Source of the DNA: an uncultured Pelagibacteraceae bacterium
GTDB lineage: Bacteria; Pseudomonadota; Alphaproteobacteria; Pelagibacterales; Pelagibacteraceae
Assembly (NCBI GenBank): GCA_902604565.1
Contig: CACKZF010000004.1
Span: 1 to 48,531, forward strand
Direction: 5' to 3'
Length of the DNA stretch: 48,531 bases
Shown: piece by piece, positions 20,823-30,429 of the stretch
Layout of the letters: every line of letters begins with the position of its first letter
How positions within the stretch are numbered: the stretch's first letter is position 1
The notes under the pieces: generated by a model
What the model was told of the DNA's origin: nothing
The model's input: the letters and a program-made list of their open reading frames with translations, nothing else
Database searches by the model: none
Position numbers and translations under genes: made by a program

Positions 20823-22322
20823 ATGAACACAAAACTTAAAGTATCAGAAATTTCAAAAATTTATCCAGGATGTATGGCAAACGATAAAGTATCATTAGAA
20901 TTTAGAAGTGGGAAAATATATGCATTATTGGGAGAAAATGGTGCTGGCAAGTCTACACTAGTTAAAATCTTGTCTGGAGTAGTAAAACCTGACGAGGGCG
21001 AAGTTTTTTTAAATGACGAAAGTATTAAACTTAACTCTCCTCTAGATGCCAAAAAAAATAATATTGGAATGGTTTTTCAACATTTCAACCTCTTTGAGAC
21101 TTTATCAGTATTTGAAAATTTAAGTATCGATAGTGACAAAAAAGATGAAGATCTAAGAGTTTTAGTGAACGATATATTAAAAAAGTACAATTTTCAAATT
21201 GATCTAGATATTCCTGTTCTAAATTTATCAGCAGGTCAAAAACAAAAAGTAGAAATTATAAGGTGTTTAATAAGAAATCCAAAAATATTGATTATGGATG
21301 AACCTACATCAGTTTTAACTGAACAAGAAACCGACGATTTATTTATTTCTTTAAAACAATTTTCTAAAGAAGGAATTTTAATTATTTATATTACTCACAA
21401 ATTAAAAGAAGTTTTGTCACTTTGTGATGAAGTAGCTGTAATGAGAAAAGGCAAAGTAGTTTCGGTTAGTAATACGATTGATGAAAAAATTGAGAGTTTA
21501 GCTAATAAAATGGTAGGTGAAAATTTAAATACTATTAAAAAAAAAATTAATAATTTTAAAAATAACGAGGAAATTTTAAAAATCTCAAATTTAAATTTTA
21601 AAAGTGACGACCCATATGAAACAAACTTAAATAATTTAACCCTTTCTTTAAAACAAGGAGAGTGTTTAGGTATAGCTGGAATTTCAGGAAATGGACAAAA
21701 TGAATTATTTCAAATACTGAGTGGAGAAATAATCACCGAAGGTACTTCTATAATGTTTAGAAATAAAGAAATTGGCAAGTTGAATCCTAGAGAAAGAAGA
21801 GAATATCTTATGGCTTTTTCACCTGAAGATCGTATCTCTCAAGCTGCAGTCCCTGAGTTAAAGATATATGAAAATGTTGCATTAAACAATTTTAAGTCAT
21901 CAAACTTTTTTGAAAAAGGTTTAGTGAATGAAAAGAAAATAAAAGAACACTCTAAGAAGATACTTTCTAATTTCTCTGTCAATACAGACAATGTTGAATT
22001 AAAAAGTCAATTTTTATCTGGCGGAAATCTTCAAAAATTGATTATTGGAAGAGAATTAATTACTTCACCTGAATTATTGGTATGTTTTAACCCAACATGG
22101 GGTCTTGATGTTGGTGCGATCAACTACATTCATGAAACATTAATTCAAATTAATGAACAAGGAAAATCATCAATATTAATTTCTACTGATAACGATGAAC
22201 TATTAAAATTAAGTGACCGTATTTGTGTAATTTATAAAGGTAAACTATCTAAAATAATGAATGCAGATACTGTTACTGCAGAAAAATTAGGAATTTTGAT
22301 GGGAGGAGGTTCAATTGATTAA
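20823..22322 (+). CDS. BMP-type (nucleoside/sugar) ABC transporter, duplicated ATP-binding protein
   Basis: Two ABC modules: GENGAGKSTLVKILSG, LSAGQKQKVEIIRCL, and second-half FLSGGNLQKLIIGREL. Confidence 0.93.
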   Translation: MNTKLKVSEISKIYPGCMANDKVSLEFRSGKIYALLGENGAGKSTLVKILSGVVKPDEGEVFLNDESIKLNSPLDAKKNNIGMVFQHFNLFETLSVFENLSIDSDKKDEDLRVLVNDILKKYNFQIDLDIPVLNLSAGQKQKVEIIRCLIRNPKILIMDEPTSVLTEQETDDLFISLKQFSKEGILIIYITHKLKEVLSLCDEVAVMRKGKVVSVSNTIDEKIESLANKMVGENLNTIKKKINNFKNNEEILKISNLNFKSDDPYETNLNNLTLSLKQGECLGIAGISGNGQNELFQILSGEIITEGTSIMFRNKEIGKLNPRERREYLMAFSPEDRISQAAVPELKIYENVALNNFKSSNFFEKGLVNEKKIKEHSKKILSNFSVNTDNVELKSQFLSGGNLQKLIIGRELITSPELLVCFNPTWGLDVGAINYIHETLIQINEQGKSSILISTDNDELLKLSDRICVIYKGKLSKIMNADTVTAEKLGILMGGGSID

Positions 22323-23388
22323 AATTGAAAAGCGTAACGATGTATCTCGATCAATTTACTTTTTAACACCAATTTTAGCAATTTTTCTAACATTAATTGG
22401 TGGTGGGATTATTTTTTATATTTTGGGGTTTAATCCTATTGAGGCTTTAAAATTTTTTTTTATTACCCCCATTTCAGATTTATACGGATTAAGTGAACTT
22501 TTGGTAAAAGCTACACCGCTTTGTTTAATAGCGATAGGTTTATCTTTTTGTTTTAAAAGTAATAATTGGAATATTGGTGCAGAAGGTCAGCTTATTTTTG
22601 GTGGAATAGTCGGCGGCGGAGTTGCTTTGTTATTTTATAATCATGATGGATTTTATGTTTTACCAATAATTATTTTATCTGGAGCAATTGGTGGGATGTT
22701 ATTTGCAATGATACCAGCGATTTTAAAAACCTATTTTAACACTAATGAAATTTTGGTCAGCTTAATGCTGGTTTATGTTGCAAAATTATTATTAGATTAT
22801 TTAGTGGTTGGTCCTTGGAGCAATCCAGAAGGTTTTAATTTTCCTGAAACAAGACAATTTAGTGAGTCTGCAAGAATGCCAATTTTATTTGATGGTTTAA
22901 GAATTCATGCTGGAATATTTATTACTCTCATCACTGTATTCTTAAGTTGGCTTATTTTGTACAAAACTTATTTAGGTTTTCAAATAAAAGTTTCAGGCTT
23001 AAGTTTAAAAACTGCAAAATATGCAGGGTTCAAAGGTAAGACAATGATTATTATTGTTTTTATGATTAGTGGAGCATGTGCCGGTCTTGCAGGTGTAGGA
23101 GAGATAACAGGGCCAATAGGACAATTACATCGAAATATTTCTCCTGATTATGGCTTCACAGCAATAATTGTTGCTTTTTTAGGAAGACTAAATCCAGTTG
23201 GAATTATTTTTGCATCTCTAATTGTTGCTCTAACTTATTTAGGAGCTGAAACAGCTCAGATATTTTTGCAAGTACCAAAATATACGGGTCAAGTTTTTCA
23301 AGGAATGATTTTATTTTTTCTTCTTGGGTCTGATTATTTATTATTTTTTAAAATAAAATTTTTAGGTTTAAAAAAAAATGAGCTTTGA
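22315..23388 (+). CDS. BMP-type ABC transporter permease 1
   Basis: Multi-TM; NWNIGAEGQLIFGGIVGG; overlaps the ATPase gene by 8 nt. Confidence 0.93.
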   Translation: MIKIEKRNDVSRSIYFLTPILAIFLTLIGGGIIFYILGFNPIEALKFFFITPISDLYGLSELLVKATPLCLIAIGLSFCFKSNNWNIGAEGQLIFGGIVGGGVALLFYNHDGFYVLPIIILSGAIGGMLFAMIPAILKTYFNTNEILVSLMLVYVAKLLLDYLVVGPWSNPEGFNFPETRQFSESARMPILFDGLRIHAGIFITLITVFLSWLILYKTYLGFQIKVSGLSLKTAKYAGFKGKTMIIIVFMISGACAGLAGVGEITGPIGQLHRNISPDYGFTAIIVAFLGRLNPVGIIFASLIVALTYLGAETAQIFLQVPKYTGQVFQGMILFFLLGSDYLLFFKIKFLGLKKNEL

Positions 23389-24310
23389 TTTAAATTTTAT
23401 AGGTATTTTAATTGGTGCCATCATGGCATCATCAGTTCCTTTGATACTTGCCGCATCTGGGGAATTAATAACTGAAAGATCTGGTGTTTTAAATCTTGGG
23501 GTAGAAGGAATGATGATAATTGGAGCAATCTCTGGATTTGCTTTAATGGTAGTGACTGATAATTTATTTTTTGCAGTAGTAGGCTCTATGCTGTCAGGTT
23601 TAATTATATCTCTTATTTTTGGATTGCTTACCCAATCACTCCTTACAAATCACGTAGCAACAGGTCTTGCACTAACTATCTTTGGTATTGGAATGTCAGC
23701 AATGATAGGTAAGAATTTTGTCGGCATTCCAGGAAAGGAATTTCCATTATTATTCGTTAATTTAAAAGAAAGTATTCCGTTTTTGGGTCCAGTATTCTTT
23801 GGTCACTCAATTATATTATATTTTGCATTTGGATTACCTTTTTTGACAAATTATTTTTTAAAGAAGACTAAAACTGGTTTGATTATCAGGGCTGTTGGAG
23901 ATTCTCCAACTTCCGCCTCTAATCAAGGTATTAATGTTACTTTAGTAAGATATAGTTGCATTCTTTATGGAGGTGCAATGTGTGGGCTGGCAGGCGCATA
24001 TTTGTCATTAATATACACTCCTCAATGGATTGAGAATATGACAGGTGGCAGAGGATGGATCGCACTAGCTTTAGTAGTTTTTGCAACATGGAGTCCAATT
24101 AAAGTTCTTATAGGTGCATTAATATTTGGTGGAATTACAATTTTACAATTGCATATGCAGGCAGTGGGCTTAAGAATTCCAGTTCAATTATTAAGTGCAT
24201 TACCTTACATCATGACAATAATAGTTTTAGTTGTAATTTCTCGTGATAGTAGAAAAATAAAACTGAACACACCAACTTCGCTAGGACAAATCTTCTATAA
24301 GGAAAAGTGA
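23378..24310 (+). CDS. BMP-type ABC transporter permease 2
   Basis: ASGELITERSGVLNLGVEGMMIIGAISGF is typical of the YufQ-like permease. Confidence 0.93.
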   Translation: MSFDLNFIGILIGAIMASSVPLILAASGELITERSGVLNLGVEGMMIIGAISGFALMVVTDNLFFAVVGSMLSGLIISLIFGLLTQSLLTNHVATGLALTIFGIGMSAMIGKNFVGIPGKEFPLLFVNLKESIPFLGPVFFGHSIILYFAFGLPFLTNYFLKKTKTGLIIRAVGDSPTSASNQGINVTLVRYSCILYGGAMCGLAGAYLSLIYTPQWIENMTGGRGWIALALVVFATWSPIKVLIGALIFGGITILQLHMQAVGLRIPVQLLSALPYIMTIIVLVVISRDSRKIKLNTPTSLGQIFYKEK

Positions 24311-24398
24311 TGTTAGCTATTCCAAAATAAATATTTTTTTTTATTAGAATATTGTCTAGTTTGTAGTATCACAAAATTAAATTTAAAGGGGAAATCAA

Positions 24399-25463
24399 AT
24401 GTATAAACTATTTTTAAGAAGTTTAATTTCTGTATTATTTTTGCTTGGCTTTAGCTTAAATGCAAATGCAGAATTTAAAGTTGGTTTTGTTTATGTTGGT
24501 CCAACTGGAGACCATGGATGGACATACCAACACCATGAAGGAAGAAATGCAGTGGAGGCTTTAGGAATAAAAACTACTTATGTAGAAAGTGTACCTGAAG
24601 GTGCTGATGCAGAAAGAGTTATAAGACAATTAGCTCAATCTGGTCACGACCTAATCTTTACGACTAGTTTTGGATATATGGATCCAACAAACAAGGTTGC
24701 GAAAGATTTTCCAAATGTAAAATTTGAACATGCAACTGGTTACAAAAGAGAGCATTCAAATGTCTCAACATATTCTGCAAGATTTTATGAAGGTAGAACT
24801 TTATTAGGACATATGGCTGGAAAGATGACAAAGACAAATACTATTGGATACATTGCTTCTTTTCCAATTCCTGAGGTTATAAGAGGAATTAATGCAATGA
24901 CATTAGCCGCTCAAAAAGTAAATCCTGATATTAAAACAAAAATTGTTTGGGTTTTTACTTGGTATGATCCAGGAAAAGAGTCTGAAGCAGCTCAAGCTTT
25001 GATTGATCAAGGTGCAGATATAATTATGCAACATACAGATAGTACTGCTCCGGTACAAGTTGCAGAGAAAGCGGGAGTTTGGTCTTTTGGTCAAGCAAGT
25101 GACATGCAAAGATTTGCTCCAAAATCTATATTAACGTCAATTATTGATGATTGGGCACCTTATTATGTAGAAAGATCAATTGCAGCAAGAGATGGTACTT
25201 GGAAACAACAAGATACTTGGCATGGATTAAAAGAAGGAATGGTAGCAATGGCACCATATAATTCTGCAATGGGAAGTGATTTAATCAAAGAAGTTGAACA
25301 ACTTCAAAAAGACCTTGCCTCTGGAAAAGCTCACTCTTTTACTGGTCCAATTTATGATCAAAAAGGAAACATTCTTGTTGCTGAGGGTTCAGTAGCAGAC
25401 GATGGAATGTTAGCAGGAATGAATGTGTATGTTAAAGGAGTAGAAGGAGATATTCCTCAATAA
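24399..25463 (+). CDS. BMP/Med-family substrate-binding protein
   Basis: Signal peptide; FKVGFVYVGPTGDHGWTYQHHEGRNAVE; IMQHTDSTAPVQVAEKAGVWSFGQASDM. Confidence 0.94.
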   Translation: MYKLFLRSLISVLFLLGFSLNANAEFKVGFVYVGPTGDHGWTYQHHEGRNAVEALGIKTTYVESVPEGADAERVIRQLAQSGHDLIFTTSFGYMDPTNKVAKDFPNVKFEHATGYKREHSNVSTYSARFYEGRTLLGHMAGKMTKTNTIGYIASFPIPEVIRGINAMTLAAQKVNPDIKTKIVWVFTWYDPGKESEAAQALIDQGADIIMQHTDSTAPVQVAEKAGVWSFGQASDMQRFAPKSILTSIIDDWAPYYVERSIAARDGTWKQQDTWHGLKEGMVAMAPYNSAMGSDLIKEVEQLQKDLASGKAHSFTGPIYDQKGNILVAEGSVADDGMLAGMNVYVKGVEGDIPQ

Positions 25464-25488
25464 AACTTTATTAAAATAATTAAAATTT

Positions 25489-25516
25489 AAGGCCAGCTTA
25501 GTCTGGCCTTTTTTTA
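25489..25516 (+). terminator. Intrinsic terminator after the BMP transporter operon
   Basis: AAGGCCAGcttagtCTGGCCTTttttt. Confidence 0.92.
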
Positions 25517-26038
25517 TTTAGAATACTTTTTTTTCAATCCATCTATATCGATTTCATCATAGTACTCTGATGGTTGAACAATCCATGGATCATTATCTAA
25601 TAAAATTGGACAGAAATCAGGTGTAAAAGTGGAAGATTTTTTTTTCCAAAGACACGCTGTTTTAATTTCACTTATGTGGTCCTTAACAGGTTTATATTCT
25701 TTAAGCCACTCTATACTTTTATTTAAGGTAAGTCCGGTGTCTGATAGATCATCTACTAACAGTACTTTTTTAAAATCTTCGTTAGTTGCAATTGCACTAA
25801 TATCTCTTGCAAATATTAGCTCCCCTTGTTTATCTTGAACCGTATCACCGGAGTAACTTTGAATTACAACATAAGCGGTAGGTAATTTAAAAATTCTAGA
25901 TAAAATATCTATAATTGGAGCTGCACCTCTCATGATACCAACTAATACTGTTGGCTTATATTTTTTTTCAATTTCTAAGGCAAGTTTTTCTACAACCTTT
26001 TTATATTCTTCATAAGAAATTATTAATTTATCAGCCAT
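25514..26038 (-). CDS. Purine phosphoribosyltransferase (xanthine/guanine-like)
   Basis: VLVGIMRGAAPIIDILSRIF; PRPP loop KVLLVDDLSDTGLTL. Confidence 0.88.
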   Translation of the reverse strand: MADKLIISYEEYKKVVEKLALEIEKKYKPTVLVGIMRGAAPIIDILSRIFKLPTAYVVIQSYSGDTVQDKQGELIFARDISAIATNEDFKKVLLVDDLSDTGLTLNKSIEWLKEYKPVKDHISEIKTACLWKKKSSTFTPDFCPILLDNDPWIVQPSEYYDEIDIDGLKKKYSK

Positions 26039-26081
26039 AAAAATTTGGTATCATAAATAAAAATGTTAAAAAAGGATAAAT

Positions 26082-26378
26082 ATGAAAACTTATTGGATAA
26101 GTCTATACTTAGAAATCTCAAGCCAGGATAACTTAAAAAAATATGGAGAAAAGGCTGTTCCTATAATAAAAAGTTATGGGGGAAAACCAGTAGTTAGAGG
26201 TGGAAAATTAAAGTCATTTAGCGGGCCAAACGTTGTGCGTACTGTAATATGGGAGTTTCCAACTTACAATGATGCTATTTCATGCCATGAGTCAACTGAA
26301 TATAAATCTGCTTGGACTCATGCAGAGGATACAACTAAGAGAATTATGTTTATTGTTGAAGGAGTAGAAAATCAATAA
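26082..26378 (+). CDS. DUF1330 family protein
   Basis: MKTYWISLYLEISSQDNLKKYGEKAVPIIKSYGGKPVVRGGK. Confidence 0.85.
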   Translation: MKTYWISLYLEISSQDNLKKYGEKAVPIIKSYGGKPVVRGGKLKSFSGPNVVRTVIWEFPTYNDAISCHESTEYKSAWTHAEDTTKRIMFIVEGVENQ

Positions 26379-26425
26379 ATTTGATAAATAAAAATTACAA
26401 TATACAATGGGTGCAAAGGAGAATT

Positions 26426-26713
26426 ATGAAAGGTTACGTAGTTTGTGTGTGGGAAAAAATTAATAGTGAGGAAAAATTAAAGGAATATGCACTAAAAGCC
26501 AAGATTGCTGCAGATAAATACTCAGGGATTTTTATAATTAGAGGTGGAAAAAATAGAACAAATGAGGGAATAAACTCTCCTAGAACAACTGTAGTTGAAT
26601 TTTCAGATTACAACACAGCAATAAAATTTTATGATTCCCCTGAATACCAGGAAGCAATAGACGTTATTAAAGGCCATGCAGTAAGACATCATCAGATAGT
26701 TGAAGGCACTTAA
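26426..26713 (+). CDS. DUF1330 family protein (tandem paralogue)
   Basis: MKGYVVCVWEKINSEEKLKEYALKAKIAADKYSGIFIIRGGK; the start is better placed at 26426 (SD aaggag) than at the TTG at 26381 in the ORF track. Confidence 0.85.
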   Translation: MKGYVVCVWEKINSEEKLKEYALKAKIAADKYSGIFIIRGGKNRTNEGINSPRTTVVEFSDYNTAIKFYDSPEYQEAIDVIKGHAVRHHQIVEGT

Positions 26714-27333
26714 TATTGAATAGGCTCATCGTCTATGGAACGCCATAAATACCAAGTAGCTACGGAACAATATGGAGAAAATCTCTTTTTCAGTCGATTT
26801 ACATAGCTCATCGGTGGTAAATAGCTTTTCCTATAATTGTTTGAAATAGCTCTAAGTAAACCAATATCTTGAACGGGCCATATGTTAGATCTATTGTAAG
26901 TAAATAGTAATATCATCTCTGCAGACCATCTGCCTATTTGTCTTAACTTAGATAAATAAAGAATTGCCTCCTCGTCTCCCATTTTTTTTATAACTCTTGG
27001 ATTAAATGTTTTATTTACAAATTTTTTTGCCAACTCTTTAATTCCTCTGACTTTTTGTCTGCTTAAACCACATTTTTTCAACCGAGCCGAGGTAATAGCA
27101 TTAACTACTTTTGGATTTATCTTTCCTCTACATTCTTTTTTAAACTTTAAAAATACAGAATTTGCTGCAGCGACACTTATCTGTTGGCCTATTATACTTT
27201 TACATAGAGTTAAAAAAATATTTTTTCTTGTTGTTAAGGTTTTATCTTTGTATTTAGAAATAAGTTTTTTCATTATCTTATCCTTAGAAAGATACCTTAC
27301 TGCATTTGACCAATAAATCGGGGGTTTACTCAT
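26710..27333 (-). CDS. HhH-GPD DNA glycosylase, 3-methyladenine DNA glycosylase II-like
   Basis: KSIIGQQISVAAANSVFLKF; LRQIGRWSAEMILLFTYNRSNIWPVQDIGLLRAI (catalytic Asp). Confidence 0.88.
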   Translation of the reverse strand: MSKPPIYWSNAVRYLSKDKIMKKLISKYKDKTLTTRKNIFLTLCKSIIGQQISVAAANSVFLKFKKECRGKINPKVVNAITSARLKKCGLSRQKVRGIKELAKKFVNKTFNPRVIKKMGDEEAILYLSKLRQIGRWSAEMILLFTYNRSNIWPVQDIGLLRAISNNYRKSYLPPMSYVNRLKKRFSPYCSVATWYLWRSIDDEPIQY

Positions 27334-28207
27334 TTTTAAAAATTAAGTTTGGTTTTTTCAAATAGATTTCTCTTCTAAATATAATTAATGAAGATAACAC
27401 TACAAGTAATGAACCCAATAAAGTTTTATAAGATGGTATTTCATTCCAAATAAAATAACCAAATACAATTGCAAATACTAAGCTTAAATACTTAAGTGGA
27501 GTAACTAAAGAAACTTCTGAAAGTTTATAAGATTGTCCAAGTAGTAAATTAGCAATACCTCCAAGCAAACCAATCATACACAAAAAAATAAAATCTATTA
27601 ATGTAGGCATTACCCATCCAAATGGAATTGTAAACAAACCTAAAATAGATATCGCTACTGAAAAATAAAAAGAAATAAGCCAAACTGGTTCGGATGTAGA
27701 TAGCTGTCTGATAGCAATTGCAACATATGACATTCCTAAACAAAAAATTATTGGGTAAATATAATAAAAATTTAAATTCGAAATACCTGGTTGTGTAATA
27801 ATTATTACACCTATAAAACCAATCAAAACTGCTAACCAACGATATTTACCAATTTTTTCTGACAAAAAATAAATTGATAAAATTGTTGCAAAAATTGGTG
27901 CAGCAAATGAGATACCCACAACCGTTGCCAAAGGTAAATTTCTTAGTGCAATAAATACTGATACTATTGCCATTAATCCTGCAGCGCATCTAAAGAAATG
28001 TAATTTTGGTCGATCTGTTTTATAAAAATTTGTGTAGTTTTTTTTTGGTATTAAAAAAAATATAGGTATTAGTCCACAAATTCCCCTAAAAAAAAGAACT
28101 TCACCAACAGGATAATTCTCAGACCACTTAACAAGTACATCCATCATTGAAAATGCACACACAGACAGAAACATGTACAAAAAGCCTAATTGATTTCTAG
28201 ATAACAT
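27326..28207 (-). CDS. DMT superfamily (EamA) transporter
   Basis: Ten-TM-like pattern; FFRGICGLIPIFFLIP; ATVVGISFAAPIFATILS. Confidence 0.88.
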   Translation of the reverse strand: MLSRNQLGFLYMFLSVCAFSMMDVLVKWSENYPVGEVLFFRGICGLIPIFFLIPKKNYTNFYKTDRPKLHFFRCAAGLMAIVSVFIALRNLPLATVVGISFAAPIFATILSIYFLSEKIGKYRWLAVLIGFIGVIIITQPGISNLNFYYIYPIIFCLGMSYVAIAIRQLSTSEPVWLISFYFSVAISILGLFTIPFGWVMPTLIDFIFLCMIGLLGGIANLLLGQSYKLSEVSLVTPLKYLSLVFAIVFGYFIWNEIPSYKTLLGSLLVVLSSLIIFRREIYLKKPNLIFKNE

Positions 28208-28241
28208 GGTTTAGATTATATTATTATTATAACATTTATCT

Positions 28242-28685
28242 ATGGAAATAGCAGTTTTAGCTTTGGGATGTTTCTGGGGTCCAGAAAAAAAATATGGACA
28301 ATTAGATGGCATCTACAGAACAGAGGTTGGATATTGCGGAGGAAACAGTCCTAATACAAACTATAGAGAAGTTTGTACAGGAACAACTAATCATGCGGAA
28401 GCTGTTAAATTAGAATTTGATCCTAAAGTTATTACATACGAGCAAATAATTAAGAGATTTTTTGAATTTCATGATCCAACTACACTAAACTCTCAAGGTC
28501 CTGATTTTGGAACACAATACAGAAGCGAGATCTTCTACCTTAATGAAGAACAAAAAAATATTGCTCAAAAAGTTATAGACGAAGAAAATTTAAAGTTATC
28601 TGGAAATGTTGTAACTAAGCTATCTGAGTTAAAAAATTACTGCACTGCTGAAGAATATCATCAGAAGTATCTAGAAAAAAGATAG
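28242..28685 (+). CDS. msrA: Peptide-methionine (S)-S-oxide reductase MsrA
   Basis: ALGCFWGPEKKYGQLDGIYRTEVGYCGG; HDPTTLNSQGPDFGTQYRS; AEEYHQKYLEK. Confidence 0.96.
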   Translation: MEIAVLALGCFWGPEKKYGQLDGIYRTEVGYCGGNSPNTNYREVCTGTTNHAEAVKLEFDPKVITYEQIIKRFFEFHDPTTLNSQGPDFGTQYRSEIFYLNEEQKNIAQKVIDEENLKLSGNVVTKLSELKNYCTAEEYHQKYLEKR

Positions 28686-28686
28686 A

Positions 28687-29502
28687 ATGTCACTTGTTAC
28701 ATCAGATTGGTTAGAAAATAATTTAAGTGACGTCAAAATAATAGACTGCTCATGGCATATGCCAGGAATTGATAGAAACCCTAAAGAGGAGTACTCTAAA
28801 AATCATATCCCTGGTGCAATTTTTTTTGACTTAGACAAGAATTCAGATCAAGATACAGATTTACCTCACATGCTACCTGCAAAAGAGAAATGGGAAGAGA
28901 TAATATCTTCAATGGGCATATCAAATACCGATAGAATTGTAATTTATGACAACTCTGATGTTCTAAGTTCATGTAGGGGTTGGTACAATTTTATTTATTT
29001 TGGTCATGATAAAAACCTAGTAAGTGTTTTAGATGGTGGTTTAAAAAAGTGGTTAATCGAAAAAAGGAAGACAACAAATGAAAAGACAATTTTAAACAAC
29101 TCAACCTACAGAGCAACAGAAAATAAAAATCTGGTAAAAAGTATTCTTGAAATAAATGAAAACATTAAACAAAAAAATTTTACAATAATCGATGCTAGAA
29201 GTAAGGAAAGATTTGATGGAAGTGTTCCAGATCCTAGAAAAAATGTGAGAAGTGGATCTATTCCAAACTCTGTGTGTCTTCCATTTAAAGAAATTATAAA
29301 TAGCTCAGACAACACTTTTAAAAGTGTAGGTGAGATCTCGAAAAAATTCGGCAAAATTATTGATTTAAATGACGATAAGAGAGTTTTTTCATGTGGATCT
29401 GGTATAACAGCATGTGTTTTAGGTCTTGCATATTCCCTAGTAAATAATACATATTCTCCTACAGTTTATGACGGTTCATGGGCTGAATATGGAAGAATAT
29501 AA
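28687..29502 (+). CDS. sseA: 3-mercaptopyruvate/thiosulfate sulfurtransferase
   Basis: Tandem rhodanese: HIPGAIFFDLDKNSD...LPHMLP; VFSCGSGITACVLGLA active-site Cys. Confidence 0.92.
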   Translation: MSLVTSDWLENNLSDVKIIDCSWHMPGIDRNPKEEYSKNHIPGAIFFDLDKNSDQDTDLPHMLPAKEKWEEIISSMGISNTDRIVIYDNSDVLSSCRGWYNFIYFGHDKNLVSVLDGGLKKWLIEKRKTTNEKTILNNSTYRATENKNLVKSILEINENIKQKNFTIIDARSKERFDGSVPDPRKNVRSGSIPNSVCLPFKEIINSSDNTFKSVGEISKKFGKIIDLNDDKRVFSCGSGITACVLGLAYSLVNNTYSPTVYDGSWAEYGRI

Positions 29503-29504
29503 AA

Positions 29505-30425
29505 ATGAAAAGATCTACTAAAATAACGTCAATAATAGTAATTTTTTTTCTAATTATTGCAGGTGTAATCATTGCTCGGACAATGATTGGAAACCATTTT
29601 AAAAAAAAATTTAGCAAAAGACCACCACCAGGTATTATAGTTAAAACAGTTGAGCAAATAAAATTTCAAAATATCATTGAAACCTTTGGAACAGCCGTTC
29701 CAATTAAAACACAGTCATACAATATTGAAAAATACGAAATTCTAGAAGAAATCAAATATAATACCAAGGTTAAGTCTGGTGATGTAATCGCAAAATTAAA
29801 AAATAGAACTATAGTAGCACCTTTCGATGGAGTAATTGGTAAAAGAAACTTTTCTGATGATATTAATGTTTCCGAAAGCTCTGTTGTAATTGATATCGAG
29901 GACGCATCATCTTTATTTATTGATGTTGATGTTCCAGAGATATTCGCGCCATTCGTAAAGAAAGGACTTGGTGTTGATGTAAAATTTTCTGGTAACAAGG
30001 ATAAAACTTATAACGGAATAGTAGACTCTTTAGCTAGCAAAATTGATGTTAGCAATAGATCTTTGAGACTTAGAGTTAAAATGCAAAATTCAAATTCTGA
30101 GATTTTGCCTGGTGCTTTAATGGAAGTCACAATAAAATATAATGAGAGAGTTTCGTTAGGAATACCAGATACAAGTGTTATCTTAGAAGGTAACAAAGTT
30201 TATATTTATAAAGTAGATAAAGAGAATGTAACTAACAGAGTTGAAGTTAAAGTTGGTAACAGAAACAAAGGTTACCTTGAAGTAGAGTCAGGTTTAAATG
30301 AAGGTGATATAGTTGTTGCTGAAGGATTAAAAAAAGTAAGACCCAATGGAAAAATCAAACCTATTAAAGATGGTGAAAAAAAAAGTAAATCTAGTTGGGG
30401 AAAAAAAGAAAATAAAAGTAAATAA
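29505..30425 (+). CDS. RND efflux periplasmic adaptor (membrane-fusion protein), apparently without alpha-hairpin
   Basis: N-terminal TM; lipoyl half-motif VKSGDVIAKLKN directly joined to IVAPFDGVIGKRNFSDDINV; beta-barrel ALMEVTIKYNERVSLGIPDTSVI; YLEVESGLNEGDIVVAEGLKKVRPNGKIK. Confidence 0.88.
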   Translation: MKRSTKITSIIVIFFLIIAGVIIARTMIGNHFKKKFSKRPPPGIIVKTVEQIKFQNIIETFGTAVPIKTQSYNIEKYEILEEIKYNTKVKSGDVIAKLKNRTIVAPFDGVIGKRNFSDDINVSESSVVIDIEDASSLFIDVDVPEIFAPFVKKGLGVDVKFSGNKDKTYNGIVDSLASKIDVSNRSLRLRVKMQNSNSEILPGALMEVTIKYNERVSLGIPDTSVILEGNKVYIYKVDKENVTNRVEVKVGNRNKGYLEVESGLNEGDIVVAEGLKKVRPNGKIKPIKDGEKKSKSSWGKKENKSK

Positions 30426-30429
30426 TTAA

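Noticed and set aside
24903-25109. Antisense ORF within the BMP binding-protein gene
   Set aside because: Overlaps a confident CDS and shows no family-like pattern.
27549-27839. Same-strand out-of-frame ORF within the DMT transporter
   Set aside because: Aromatic-rich translation is a frame-shifted reading of TM codons.
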